DNA of 64,000 nt from Bdellovibrio sp. 28-41-41 (GTDB lineage Bacteria > Bdellovibrionota > Bdellovibrionia > Bdellovibrionales > Bdellovibrionaceae). The stretch is taken from contig NCGL01000011.1 in assembly GCA_002256935.1 (NCBI GenBank), positions 1 to 64,000 on the forward strand. Reading direction: 5' to 3'. The notes beneath the pieces are model-generated. The model was not told the origin of the DNA and searched no databases. It saw only the letters and a program-made list of their open reading frames with translations. The number at the start of each line of letters is the position of its first letter. The stretch's first letter is position 1. Below, piece after piece: positions 41,135 to 50,227 of this stretch. Made by a program: the position numbers and the translations under genes.

Positions 41135-44100
41135 GCTTTTCTCCTTCGAAAATATTTTTTTGTTCCATACGTTGAACACTTTTCTCCGCTGACTTTTTAC
41201 CGAAATGATAAAAAACCGCAGGGGTTACAAACATATCTAAAAGAGTCGAGCTAATAAGTCCACCGACTATAACGACCGCGACTGGATGAAGGATTTCTTT
41301 TCCGGGACTACCACCCGCTAGCGCTAACGGAATTAGACCTAAAATTGCGGTTAATGCCGTCATAAGCACAGGCACTAATCTCTCGAGTGATCCACGAATG
41401 ACCATATTTTCGGTAAACTCTTCGCCCTCGTGTTTCATTAAATGCAAGTAATGTGATATCATCATGATTCCATTTCTTGAGGCAATACCGCACAGGGTAA
41501 CAAATGCCACTAGACTTGCGACTGATATAGTTTTGTCTGTTAAGTAGATACCAATAATCCCGCCAATAAAAGCCATTGGAATATTGAGCATCACTTGAAT
41601 GGAAATAAATGTCGATTTGAAATGCATATATAGAACTAGAAAAATTCCCAAAATCGCAAGTATCGCCAAAAATGTCATAAGTTTTGCAGCCTGCTGCTGA
41701 CTTTCAAACTGCCCGCCATAGCTAACAAAATATCCTTCGGGAATCTTAACTTTTTCCTTTATTTTTGATTGGATCTCTTTGACCAAACCATCAAGATCTC
41801 GACCCGATGAGTTCGCAAGAACCACTATTCGGCGTTGTGCATTTTCTCGATTAACAATGTTTGGTCCTGTCGATTCAAAAACATCGGCCACTTTTTCAAC
41901 CGTGATTTTTGACCCATCCGGCAATGTCTTAATAGGTGTATTTTTAATCAATTCTAAATCGGATCTGGATTTTTCATCAAATCTCATAAGTACGTCAATA
42001 TTCTTTTGTCCTTCTAAAATTTGTCCAACGACTTCGCCTTGCAAAGCTTTTTCCATCAACTGGGCTAAATCACCGACTACGATCCCGTATTTGGCGGCCT
42101 CTTCGCGCATGAGTTGAATTTTTACTTGTGGAATTAAAACCTGTTGTTCTGTTTGCAAATCTACCAGGCCATCCGTTCCTTGAATAGATTTCTCTATTTC
42201 GGCAGCTTTTGCTCGAAGGATGGATAGATCTGGTCCGAAAACCTTAATGGCAATTTGCGCCCTGACGCCAGACAAAAGATGATCCAGACGGTGTGAAATT
42301 GGCTGCCCCACATTAATAAAAACCCCTTCAACGGTCGCAAGGTTAGTTCTGATTTCGGCCAAAACAGTATCGCGCGCTCGCCCGTCTTGTTTAAAATCCA
42401 CATCAATTTCTGATGAATGTACGCCTTCAGCGTGCTCATCTTGTTCGGCGCGACCGGTACGCCTTGAAACTGATTTTACTTCTGGTGATTTTAGAATTAA
42501 AGTTTCGGCCTGTTTTCCAAGCTTGTTTGATTCCACTAATGATATCCCCGGCTGTGCCATCATAGAAATCGTAGCGGTTCCTTCGTTAAATTTTGGCAAA
42601 AAGTCTCGTCCCATTTTAAATGACAGTGAGACAGCACCAAGAAAAAGTGCTAACGTAAACGCGATAATAATTTTAGGATGCTTCAAAGAATTATGTAGAA
42701 TCTGGGTGTCTACTTTTTTAAGAAATCGGACCAGCGCACCGTCCTTGTGCTCAAGAAGCTTTCCTGAGGTTAAAAGGTACGAACAAAGCACCGGAGTTAC
42801 AGTTAATGAGACGACCATTGAGGCCAACAGGGATACGATGTATGAAATTCCAAGCGGGATAAAAAGTTTACCTTCAATTCCACCCATACTAAAAAGAGGT
42901 AAAAATACTAAACAAACAATAATGGTAGCAATTACGATAGAGTTTCTAACCTCGCTTGAAGCTTCATAGACTACCAAAATTGTGTTTTTGGGGTTACTAC
43001 TTTGTCTGTTTTCACGTAGACGCCTAAAAACATTTTCGACGTCGACAATAGCATCATCGACTAGCTCACCTATCGCTATAGCTAGCCCCCCCAGGGTCAT
43101 GGTATTAACTGAAAGCCCAAACATTTTAAAAACTATAGCGGACAAAACGAAAGATAACGGAATCGCAGTGATTGTTATCATCGTAGTTCTAAAATTAAGT
43201 AGAAACAAAAATAGTACAATAACAACTAGAATTACACCGTCCCTAAGTGCTTCTTTAACATTTTCAATTGAAGTTTCAATGAAGTTAGCTTGTTTAAATA
43301 AATCCGGATTAAGTTCGACATAAGCAGGGAGAGTTTTTTCAAGCTCCTTAAGCGCCTTTTCAATTTCGCGTGAGAGCTCAATTGTGCTGGCTCCAGGCTG
43401 CTTTTGGATGCTCATAATGACGCCTGCTTTTGCGTTCACACTCGCATCACCACGCATGGTCTGCGGCGCTTGTACAACTTCGGCGACATCTTTAACTAAA
43501 ACGGGTTTTCCTAAATGCATGCCCACGACAGAATTTAGAATCTCGTCCTTATCCCGAATCGCTCCTAGCACTCTAATGAGGGATTCATTTTTTTCAATAT
43601 TTATAAATCCACCAGTTGAATTTAAACTAATCTCCGACAAGTTGTGCTCAATATCCTCAATAGAAATTTGCAATTTTTGAATCTTGTCGGCAGAGAGTAA
43701 AATCTGATACTGCCTAACGCCGCCACCGATAGAAGTTACCTGCGCAATGCCCGGTATGCTTAACAATCTTGGCCGAATCGTCCAATCAGCGATGGTTCTT
43801 AAGTCCATTGGGTTAACGTCAGGATCTTTTGTCGTTAATCCTACGAGTTGAATTTCGCCCATGATAGACGCTATGGGCCCCATCACGGGAGTAATATTTT
43901 TAGGAAGCTTTTCTTTAGCTAAAGTTAATTTTTCCTGAACGAGCTGGCGATTCCTAAAAATATCTGTTCCCCATTCAAATTCAACATAAACAATACTTAA
44001 ACCAACGCCAGAACTAGATCGCACGCGCTCTACACCGGGCAGGCCATTTAATGAGGTCTCAAGCGGAAAAGTGACTAGGATTTCAACTTCCTCGGGCGCC

Positions 44101-44267
44101 AACCCCGCAGCTTCAGTCATAATCGTAACCGTAGGACGGTTTAAGTCAGGAAATACATCCACAGGCAAATGAGCCGCAATCCAGCCTCCATATGCTAAAA
44201 TAAATGCTGCGGTTGCAATGACTAATAATCTATGTGAAAGCGAAAATTTAATAATTCGATCAAGCAT
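41127..44267 (-). CDS. HME-RND pump of operon 3
   Basis: 1046 residues. Features: VDVFPDLNRPTVTIMTEAAG, LAPEEVEILVTFPLETSLNG, TM4 LGGLAIAIGELVDDAIVDVE, and GQPISHRLDHLLSGVRAQIA. It is neither the CzcA type of the first two pumps nor the CusA type of 24502; the exact Met triad is not present. ECF-type promoter at 44763-44789 and CsoR promoter upstream suggest copper or a related metal. The operon has no adaptor with a hairpin, only two small periplasmic proteins and a lipoprotein. Confidence 0.9.
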   Translation of the reverse strand: MLDRIIKFSLSHRLLVIATAAFILAYGGWIAAHLPVDVFPDLNRPTVTIMTEAAGLAPEEVEILVTFPLETSLNGLPGVERVRSSSGVGLSIVYVEFEWGTDIFRNRQLVQEKLTLAKEKLPKNITPVMGPIASIMGEIQLVGLTTKDPDVNPMDLRTIADWTIRPRLLSIPGIAQVTSIGGGVRQYQILLSADKIQKLQISIEDIEHNLSEISLNSTGGFINIEKNESLIRVLGAIRDKDEILNSVVGMHLGKPVLVKDVAEVVQAPQTMRGDASVNAKAGVIMSIQKQPGASTIELSREIEKALKELEKTLPAYVELNPDLFKQANFIETSIENVKEALRDGVILVVIVLFLFLLNFRTTMITITAIPLSFVLSAIVFKMFGLSVNTMTLGGLAIAIGELVDDAIVDVENVFRRLRENRQSSNPKNTILVVYEASSEVRNSIVIATIIVCLVFLPLFSMGGIEGKLFIPLGISYIVSLLASMVVSLTVTPVLCSYLLTSGKLLEHKDGALVRFLKKVDTQILHNSLKHPKIIIAFTLALFLGAVSLSFKMGRDFLPKFNEGTATISMMAQPGISLVESNKLGKQAETLILKSPEVKSVSRRTGRAEQDEHAEGVHSSEIDVDFKQDGRARDTVLAEIRTNLATVEGVFINVGQPISHRLDHLLSGVRAQIAIKVFGPDLSILRAKAAEIEKSIQGTDGLVDLQTEQQVLIPQVKIQLMREEAAKYGIVVGDLAQLMEKALQGEVVGQILEGQKNIDVLMRFDEKSRSDLELIKNTPIKTLPDGSKITVEKVADVFESTGPNIVNRENAQRRIVVLANSSGRDLDGLVKEIQSKIKEKVKIPEGYFVSYGGQFESQQQAAKLMTFLAILAILGIFLVLYMHFKSTFISIQVMLNIPMAFIGGIIGIYLTDKTISVASLVAFVTLCGIASRNGIMMISHYLHLMKHEGEEFTENMVIRGSLERLVPVLMTALTAILGLIPLALAGGSPGKEILHPVAVVIVGGLISSTLLDMFVTPAVFYHFGKKSAEKSVQRMEQKNIFEGEKRV

Positions 44268-44279
44268 GTTTTTCTCTCT

Positions 44280-44705
44280 TTAGTGACGTCCGCCATGACC
44301 ATCATCAACAACTTCTAGCTTTAAAGGAAGAGGATAGGAAACCTCATTTCCGGTTTGGCCTTCTCTAGTTGAGTTGACTTTAAGACTTCCTTTCTTTTTC
44401 AGATTTACACTCTTTGGAAAAACACAGATGTAAAAATTTTCTTTAATTTTACATTTCGCCTTTGTCTTACTATTGTTATGTGTGATTTGCACATCAGATT
44501 TATTTACTGATGGATTCTTCCATTCCAAATCTAAAAGAAAAACTTTCACCGAGTTAGCACTTTCAGCAACGAGCTCTGTATGGAATGCACCAGGCATACG
44601 AATAAATCCACCATTGGGACCAGGCTTATCCTCCCCATGTGCTATAGCAAGGCTTGAACTTAAAATTACTAAACTCATAATATTGGTGATTAATTTTTTT
44701 CTCAT
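44280..44705 (-). CDS. small periplasmic protein with GPNGG motif
   Basis: 141 residues from the ATG at 44705 (an ATG at 44717 is also open). Signal peptide ending LAIA, mature start HGEDKPGPNGGFIRMPGAFH, then TELVAESANSVKVFLLDLEW, a Cys pair (AKCKIKENFYICVF) and a His-containing end (DGHGGRH). Related to 40396-40788. First gene after the third ECF-type promoter. Confidence 0.68.
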   Translation of the reverse strand: MRKKLITNIMSLVILSSSLAIAHGEDKPGPNGGFIRMPGAFHTELVAESANSVKVFLLDLEWKNPSVNKSDVQITHNNSKTKAKCKIKENFYICVFPKSVNLKKKGSLKVNSTREGQTGNEVSYPLPLKLEVVDDGHGGRH

Positions 44706-44762
44706 ATCTAAACGCATTCCTTATTTCTGTTATAAATTATTTTCACGAGCTTCTATCATTTA

Positions 44763-44789
44763 ATACGACCGCTTCAGAGTATTTGTGAC
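44763..44789 (-). promoter_or_regulatory. third ECF-type promoter, RND operon 3
   Basis: On the minus strand TGTCACAA and GTCGTAT are separated by 13 bases, one base different from the two copies around the ECF sigma gene 22 kb away. Predicted start about 44756, leader about 50 bases to the ATG at 44705. Same strand and spacing logic. Confidence 0.66.
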
Positions 44790-44792
44790 AAC

Positions 44793-45554
44793 TCAATTTA
44801 CTTTTACGGCCAATGGTATCGTTTTGAGATTACCGTCATCAATGAATTGAATCCAAAGTCTATATAATCCGGCCTTGGGAAATGTAGCATGAAGCATTGC
44901 CGAGCTAGAGCCAGCCTGCTGTGGGTGAACATGAATCAAAGAGTCACCATCTTCCGGGACTGCTATCACATGCGCAAACGCGCCAAGGTAGGGCTCGAGT
45001 TGAGGAATAGTTCCATCGGTGTGAGATATTTTCAGGTCAACCATGGCCATTTTGCCAGCGACTAATTTATTTTTGCCAAGGTTAATCGATGAAACGCCCG
45101 AAGCACCTGCTCGCTCATCCACTAACGTCGGGGGCAACGGCCATGCACTTACTCCGCCTAAAATATCAAGCTTAGTAAAGGACGAAAACTCCTCTCCATC
45201 TGAGGCCAATTCTCCCTGCACCCAAACCCAGTAGTTTCCGTTGACCCTGACTTCAATATCAACGGACCACGCAATTCCATCAAATGCGGGATGAGCATGC
45301 TGAAACTCGCGAAGAGAAGAATCGTATATAATAAAGTGTAATTTTTTTTCATGCGCAACAACCAGATCTTGATCACCAACTAACACTTTAGAAGTAGTAT
45401 CGATCAATTGAAATTTATACTGAATATGGCCGGCATTTGTAGAAACAATTTCCGGCTCAAGTGCGATTCTAGTCTCTTGGCCACCGTGCGCTAGTGTTTT
45501 TTGGCCCCAAAAAATAAAAGCACCCATAGCCAATATCGTTTTTACACTCTTCAT
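44793..45554 (-). CDS. periplasmic protein of the copper operon, His-rich strands
   Basis: 253 residues. Signal peptide ending TLA, mature start HGGQETRIALEPEIVS. Two beta-sandwich-like repeats contain KKLHFIIYDSSLREFQHAHP and HVIAVPEDGDSLIHVHPQQA. The HAHP and HVHP patterns are typical of secreted proteins linked to copper and oxidative stress, but I cannot name the family. It is driven by the CsoR-controlled minus-strand promoter and precedes RND operon 3. Confidence 0.7.
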   Translation of the reverse strand: MKSVKTILAMGAFIFWGQKTLAHGGQETRIALEPEIVSTNAGHIQYKFQLIDTTSKVLVGDQDLVVAHEKKLHFIIYDSSLREFQHAHPAFDGIAWSVDIEVRVNGNYWVWVQGELASDGEEFSSFTKLDILGGVSAWPLPPTLVDERAGASGVSSINLGKNKLVAGKMAMVDLKISHTDGTIPQLEPYLGAFAHVIAVPEDGDSLIHVHPQQAGSSSAMLHATFPKAGLYRLWIQFIDDGNLKTIPLAVKVN

Positions 45555-45585
45555 ATCTCCTCCGTGAAAATATATTTGACTTGAT

Positions 45586-45613
45586 GGTATACCCCCCGTA
45601 GCGTATATGTCAA
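45586..45613. promoter_or_regulatory. divergent promoter with CsoR operator
   Basis: GTATACCCCCCGTAGCGTAT (45587-45606) is the C-tract, TA-flanked form of CsoR operators. On the minus strand TTGACA (45608-45613) and TATACC (45586-45591) are 16 bases apart, a strong sigma-70 promoter with the operator filling the spacer. On the plus strand TTGACT lies at 45576-45581, so csoR may be driven from the same region. Confidence 0.75.
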
Positions 45614-45647
45614 CTTGGCTTAAAAAGCTAAGAAGGGATGACTAGCT

Positions 45648-45977
45648 ATGTTGGACAGAGAAAAAATTCCTGTAAGAAATAAGAAGTCGGCAGTGAAAAA
45701 TGAAACTGGATCATCTGAACACCCAGATCATTCCGTCCATATCAAACGACTTAACAGGGTAATAGGTCAAGTTGAGGGCATTGAACGCATGATTCTAGAT
45801 CGTCGATACTGTACCGACATTATTGCACAGTTAAAAGCAGCGGCCGCCGCACTTAAAGCTGTTGAGTCGGAAGTATTTAAGTCGCATTTACGTGGCTGCG
45901 TAAAGTCGGCGTTCAAGGGTAACGATGCCTTTAAAGCCGAAGAAAAAATTCAAGAAATTATAAAATTAATTTATTAA
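45648..45977 (+). CDS. csoR: CsoR copper-sensing repressor
   Basis: 109 residues with the Cu(I) ligands C55, H80 and C84 (RRYCTDIIAQLKAAAAALKA, SHLRGCVKSAF) and the core HIKRLNRVIGQVEGIERMIL. An N-terminal extension of ~28 residues precedes the core. It heads a seven-gene plus-strand operon ending in a Cu-ATPase. The operator lies 40-60 bases upstream. Confidence 0.9.
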   Translation: MLDREKIPVRNKKSAVKNETGSSEHPDHSVHIKRLNRVIGQVEGIERMILDRRYCTDIIAQLKAAAAALKAVESEVFKSHLRGCVKSAFKGNDAFKAEEKIQEIIKLIY

Positions 45978-45998
45978 CAACCATAATAGGGGGATTAA

Positions 45999-46580
45999 AT
46001 GAAAACCACACTTTTATTAACAGTAGCACTTTTATCGGCGCAATTTGCAGGCGCCCACAATGACCCAACAATTTCGAAAGCGAAAATTGCAGAACTATCA
46101 GCTCATCGTGCCGATAGACTTGTTGCTCTTGGCAAAATCGATGCAGCATTTGTTAAAAATATCGAAAAAATTGAAGTTGTTGATGTTTTAAACGCCGCTC
46201 CTGTCGCATATAAAACTTTAGTCTCCCAGGCGCAGCCTCAGTCTGGCGCTCCCCTTCAGTTGGAACTTCAATTTGATCATGATGGCAAACCTCTCTCTTT
46301 TAAAGTTTTACCCGGCGGAACGGCCGGCACCAACACACAATGGCCTTCGAAAGTAGCTGGCGAACTCATTGAAAATGGTATGCACTATGTTCTTGAAAAT
46401 AGTGCAAACGCAATGGTCGCTCCTTATTTCAAAGACTTATCTGGGCTTTTAATTGTAAAAGGATCGCTGGCTGGAAAAGATGTTGCTCTTCTTCAGGTTA
46501 CTTCGTCATCACAACCGAAAAAATTAAATATTTATGTTAATCTAGATGGCACGATGAACTCGGTCTCCCAAGAGCCATAA
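45999..46580 (+). CDS. secreted protein of the CsoR operon, unknown family
   Basis: 193 residues. Signal peptide (LLTVALLSAQFAGA) then HNDPTISKAKIAELSAHRAD and several beta-rich segments (LQLELQFDHDGKPLSFKVLP, LNIYVNLDGTMNSVSQ). No cysteine in the mature chain. 21 bases after csoR with an AGGGGG ribosome site. I do not recognise it; probably a periplasmic accessory. Confidence 0.65.
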   Translation: MKTTLLLTVALLSAQFAGAHNDPTISKAKIAELSAHRADRLVALGKIDAAFVKNIEKIEVVDVLNAAPVAYKTLVSQAQPQSGAPLQLELQFDHDGKPLSFKVLPGGTAGTNTQWPSKVAGELIENGMHYVLENSANAMVAPYFKDLSGLLIVKGSLAGKDVALLQVTSSSQPKKLNIYVNLDGTMNSVSQEP

Positions 46581-46633
46581 GTTTTAAAGGTTTGGAAAAC
46601 TGAATTGCAATTATCAAATCTTTGAGATTTATT

Positions 46634-47317
46634 ATGAAGACATTAGTTCGTTTTACTAGTTTGATTTTGATGGCAGGGGTTCTAAGCTCCTGCTACTACA
46701 CGCGTTTGAAAACGCCCGCAACTGTTGTGGATGATCAAAAATTTGGTTATTTAAAACCGGCAGAGAAAATGAGTATGATGAACTATGATTTCATCGGCTC
46801 GCGGATTCTTAAGCCCCGCTGTATTGCGTGCCATGATTCTTCAAAAAATGTGAATCTAGAAACCTATGACTTAGTTAAATCGAATCTTTTGAAAATTAAA
46901 AATGCGGTATTTATTGAAGAATCCATGCCTAAGCGTGGAAGCCTAACAGATGAGGAAAAACGCCTTCTATGGAATTGGATTCTACTAGATGCTCCGTTTC
47001 AAAGCGAGCAAACGCCTCCCCAAGAAGAGCCTATGGTTGCAACGTACGACTCAATTCGAATGCATATCTTTGAACCTATTTGCTCGACTTGTCATAATCC
47101 AGATGGCACTGGAAAACGTGTTTTATTAGATAGACAGTCCTTGTTGGATTCTCCGCTAGTACTTATAGATTTGGAGAATAATGATGAATCAGGGCTTTTA
47201 GTTGCACTAGAAAGAAAAGACGACAAACGAATGCCACCCGCTAAAGAGGGGTATTCTGCACTTAAACCTGAACAAATTGAAATTATTCGTGAATGGATTA
47301 AAAACGGTGCGAACTAG
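46634..47317 (+). CDS. diheme cytochrome c lipoprotein
   Basis: 227 residues from the ATG at 46634. Lipobox VLSSC. Two CXXCH heme sites: RCIACHDSSKNVNLETYD and ICSTCHNPDGTGK, each followed by a similar block ending in MPKRG or MPPAKEGY, so the protein is an internal duplication. The fold resembles planctomycete-type cytochrome c domains. It could accept electrons in periplasmic copper oxidation. Confidence 0.82.
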   Translation: MKTLVRFTSLILMAGVLSSCYYTRLKTPATVVDDQKFGYLKPAEKMSMMNYDFIGSRILKPRCIACHDSSKNVNLETYDLVKSNLLKIKNAVFIEESMPKRGSLTDEEKRLLWNWILLDAPFQSEQTPPQEEPMVATYDSIRMHIFEPICSTCHNPDGTGKRVLLDRQSLLDSPLVLIDLENNDESGLLVALERKDDKRMPPAKEGYSALKPEQIEIIREWIKNGAN

Positions 47318-47338
47318 ATATAGTTGGTAGGAGAAATA

Positions 47339-48541
47339 ATGAAAGCAGTAACCAGAAAATTTTCAACACTGTTGGCCGCAACCCTAGTATTGAGCTTAAG
47401 TGCAAACGCCGAGATCGTTTCTTGCCGCGGTTACACCGACTCGGATCACAAGACTGAAGTTCTTTTGACAATTAACCCGAAAAAGCAAAATAGCGTGATA
47501 AAAGGAGAGATTAAATTTATCTCTTCTAGTGGTTCAGTTACGCAGGGATTAAATCTAACAGACGTTTATTATCCAGCCCCGAATACATTGCGGTATGCGG
47601 ATGCCAGCGGAAATTCATATCTTGATTTTTTGATCAAAGACGGTACTATTCGACAAAACTCGTTTAATCATGGACTCTATTTTAAGGATGCTGAGCTTGA
47701 CTGCAAGATTACTGGCCAAATACCAGAAGCGCCTTCTTGTGGAAAGAATCCTAGTGAAACGTTGGTTGAAGTTTTAAGGCAAGGCCGATTCTATCAAACA
47801 CTCCGAGCGGTAAATTATCAGATTGCTTGCGGTGCCGAGGTCAATTTTACAGATAAATACGGCTGCACACCGCTTCTCTATGCGGTGGACCAATACTGCG
47901 GTGGAAATGAAAATCCAGCTTCCCATTCCATTACGGCCCTACCGCAGATTGTAGATCGGTTGATATCAGAGGGAGCTTTTGTTGACATAGTGGATCCCGT
48001 GAAAAATGAAACAGCGCTGTTAAAAGCCGCAAGAATTGGTATTCGTAATGTTTACGATTCTTTTGCTGCTGCTGAAGCAAATTTTGATTTCCAAGATAGT
48101 GCTGGGATGACGCCACTCATGTGGGCCGCTTATCAGGGAGATGACTGGAACGTTAAAGATATATTGCTAGCGCGTCCCGATAGACGGATTAAAAATAAAA
48201 AAAATCAAACGGCCTTTGATATTGCCCAACATTGGCAAAAACAAAGTGTTCTCAATCTAGTTCGTATTCCTGACGTAACAATGGAAGTCACTGGGCAGCC
48301 CGATGGCACCTGCGTGCCTTTAAAAATTGAATTTCAAGAAGGTCAGACAATCGAAATTCTGGTTAAGGCCACCGATAAGATGTTTAAATTCGATTCTGCT
48401 GAACTAGGATTAGATATGATGGCTGATCGCAATTCGAAAACATCTCAAGTGGTTCAACTTGAATCCCCTGGAGTTTATAGTTTCAACTGCGGCTTTCATG
48501 GCGCAAACCAACATTCAACTGGTCAGATAATCGTTAAATAA
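47339..48541 (+). CDS. secreted ankyrin-repeat protein with C-terminal cupredoxin
   Basis: 400 residues from the ATG at 47339 (TAGGAGAAATA). Signal peptide ending SANA, an N-terminal beta domain with Cys pairs, ankyrin repeats in the middle (YGCTPLLYAVDQY, NETALLKAARIGIRNVY, AGMTPLMWAAYQGDDWNVKD) and a cupredoxin-type end (TIEILVKATDKMFKFDS, PGVYSFNCGFHGANQHSTGQ). Cys, His and His in the last loop suit a copper site. An ankyrin-cupredoxin pairing is unusual. It may bind copper and dock to a partner such as the heme lipoprotein. Confidence 0.78.
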   Translation: MKAVTRKFSTLLAATLVLSLSANAEIVSCRGYTDSDHKTEVLLTINPKKQNSVIKGEIKFISSSGSVTQGLNLTDVYYPAPNTLRYADASGNSYLDFLIKDGTIRQNSFNHGLYFKDAELDCKITGQIPEAPSCGKNPSETLVEVLRQGRFYQTLRAVNYQIACGAEVNFTDKYGCTPLLYAVDQYCGGNENPASHSITALPQIVDRLISEGAFVDIVDPVKNETALLKAARIGIRNVYDSFAAAEANFDFQDSAGMTPLMWAAYQGDDWNVKDILLARPDRRIKNKKNQTAFDIAQHWQKQSVLNLVRIPDVTMEVTGQPDGTCVPLKIEFQEGQTIEILVKATDKMFKFDSAELGLDMMADRNSKTSQVVQLESPGVYSFNCGFHGANQHSTGQIIVK

Positions 48542-48552
48542 GGAGTTCCGAA

Positions 48553-49122
48553 ATGGTTAAAGTTATTCTTTTATTTATTTCAATGTCTTGGATGTCTTGG
48601 GCTACCATTCAAGTTGATTTGGCCCAACAAAAATCTGAAGTTGAGTTCTTTGCCGTAGGAAAACCTAGTCTAATAAAAATAAACGGAACCGGCGGTAAAC
48701 TAACCGGCAGCCTGGAACTAGATAAAAATCAAATTAAAGGTCGTATCAAAGTAAAACTTGATGAACTCACGACTGGAATCGATCGTCGTGACCAGCACAT
48801 GAAAGAAAAATATCTTGAGACTACAAAGTTTTCTGAAGCGTGGATCGAAATCGAAAAGATTGAATTGCCAGAAGATTTTTTAAAGGTAAAGAAAGTTTAT
48901 TCTGCCGTTCCATTTCAGGGAAAACTAAGTCTGCACGGAGAGGAAAAGCCAGTTAAAGGAACGGCCGATGTCGATACGACTAAAGCTTCTCCAAGCGTTT
49001 CAACTGAGTTTAAAGTTCTTGTTTCAGATTTTAAAATAGATATTCCTACATACTTAGGAATCAAAGTCGCCGACGAAGTGACAATCAAAACCCGAATGGA
49101 CTTGAATCTTACAAAACAATGA
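48553..49122 (+). CDS. yceI-like: YceI-family periplasmic protein
   Basis: 189 residues. Signal peptide, then the YceI beta-barrel fold (QKSEVEFFAVGKPSLIKING, GRIKVKLDELTTGIDRRDQH, MKEKYLETTKF). YceI proteins bind polyisoprenoid-type ligands and are frequent beside cytochromes. AAGGAGTTCCG ribosome site; the stop overlaps the next start (ATGA). Confidence 0.85.
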   Translation: MVKVILLFISMSWMSWATIQVDLAQQKSEVEFFAVGKPSLIKINGTGGKLTGSLELDKNQIKGRIKVKLDELTTGIDRRDQHMKEKYLETTKFSEAWIEIEKIELPEDFLKVKKVYSAVPFQGKLSLHGEEKPVKGTADVDTTKASPSVSTEFKVLVSDFKIDIPTYLGIKVADEVTIKTRMDLNLTKQ

Positions 49123-50219
49123 TTAGGTATTTGATCCTTTTTTTTCTTTTTACAGCTACTCATGTCGCTCTCTCATTTCCTGAGAATGTTCGTCATGGTT
49201 ATTTTTCGTGCACAGCTTGTCACGTCTCTCCCTCGGGGGGCGGTGTTCTGACTCCCTATGGGCGCTCACTTTCTGCTGAACTTATGAGTACCTGGGGCAC
49301 TACAAAGACATCTGGATTTATGTTTTCCGATCAAGAAGATGAAACCCGGCTTCAGTGGCTCCGAAGTCAAATACTTTTAAGAGGTGTTCAGACTCGTAGA
49401 GACACGCCTTTGGTAGAAAAAGCACAATTCATCCCTATGCAGGCTGACTTAGAAATTGGCGCCGACACAGAAAAGTTTGCAATTATTTCGACATTTGGAT
49501 TTCGCGCAAAAGATGCGTCGAAAGATTTAAAAGAATTTTTTTCAAGACGGCATTACGTTTTATATAGATTCTCAGAACAAATCGTAGGCCGAGTGGGAAA
49601 GTTTATGCACTCATTTGGCCTCAATGGCCCGGATCATATTACCGCCACTCGAAGGGGCCTAGGCTGGGATCAAGGGTCAGAAGCCTATAACCTGGAAGTA
49701 AATTATATTGGAGAATCATTTAATCATACACTGACTTTGATTTCAAATTCTCCAGAGATTGGAACAACTAGACGAGATCAAGGTATTTCTGTTAACTCGA
49801 GTTATTTGTGGCTCAATAAATCAAGGCTTGGCGTGAGTCTCTATCAAGGACGGCAAAGTGATTTTGACCGCACTGTTTTTGGCCCCTATGCCACAATAAG
49901 TCTTACCGAAAAACTATATTTGAGCACAGAGATTTTTTTACAAGACAAAACCGTTAAATCTGATTCCCAGCGCCAGCAAGGCTATGCCACGTTTTCAAGA
50001 CTGGGATACGAAGCCTATAAGGGCGTGAGCCCATTTGTGCAATTTGATCGATCTTTCCTGGATGAGTCAGATCAAAGTTCAAAATCAGATTCCTATGGGA
50101 TGGGAATTCAGTGGTTACCCTACTCACACTTTGATTTTATGTTGTTGGCAGCGAAAGAAAAATCTTACGGTCAAGACGGCAGTGATTTTGCTTGGCTTAT
50201 GTTTAACATCTACCTCTGA
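49119..50219 (+). CDS. outer-membrane-like beta-barrel with N-terminal heme motif
   Basis: 366 residues. Signal peptide ([14 protein letters not shown]), then one c-type heme site ([27 protein letters not shown]), then about 300 residues of alternating strands typical of a porin-like barrel ([28 protein letters not shown], final strand [10 protein letters not shown]). A heme at the mouth of a barrel suggests electron transfer across the outer membrane, but that is inference. It sits between YceI and the Cu-ATPase. Confidence 0.75.
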   Translation: MIRYLILFFLFTATHVALSFPENVRHGYFSCTACHVSPSGGGVLTPYGRSLSAELMSTWGTTKTSGFMFSDQEDETRLQWLRSQILLRGVQTRRDTPLVEKAQFIPMQADLEIGADTEKFAIISTFGFRAKDASKDLKEFFSRRHYVLYRFSEQIVGRVGKFMHSFGLNGPDHITATRRGLGWDQGSEAYNLEVNYIGESFNHTLTLISNSPEIGTTRRDQGISVNSSYLWLNKSRLGVSLYQGRQSDFDRTVFGPYATISLTEKLYLSTEIFLQDKTVKSDSQRQQGYATFSRLGYEAYKGVSPFVQFDRSFLDESDQSSKSDSYGMGIQWLPYSHFDFMLLAAKEKSYGQDGSDFAWLMFNIYL

Positions 50220-50227
50220 GGTTTATT

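Noticed and set aside
41779-43680. Several plus-strand frames inside RND operon 3
   Set aside because: All overlie the RND pump gene in antisense with low-complexity Ser/Thr content.
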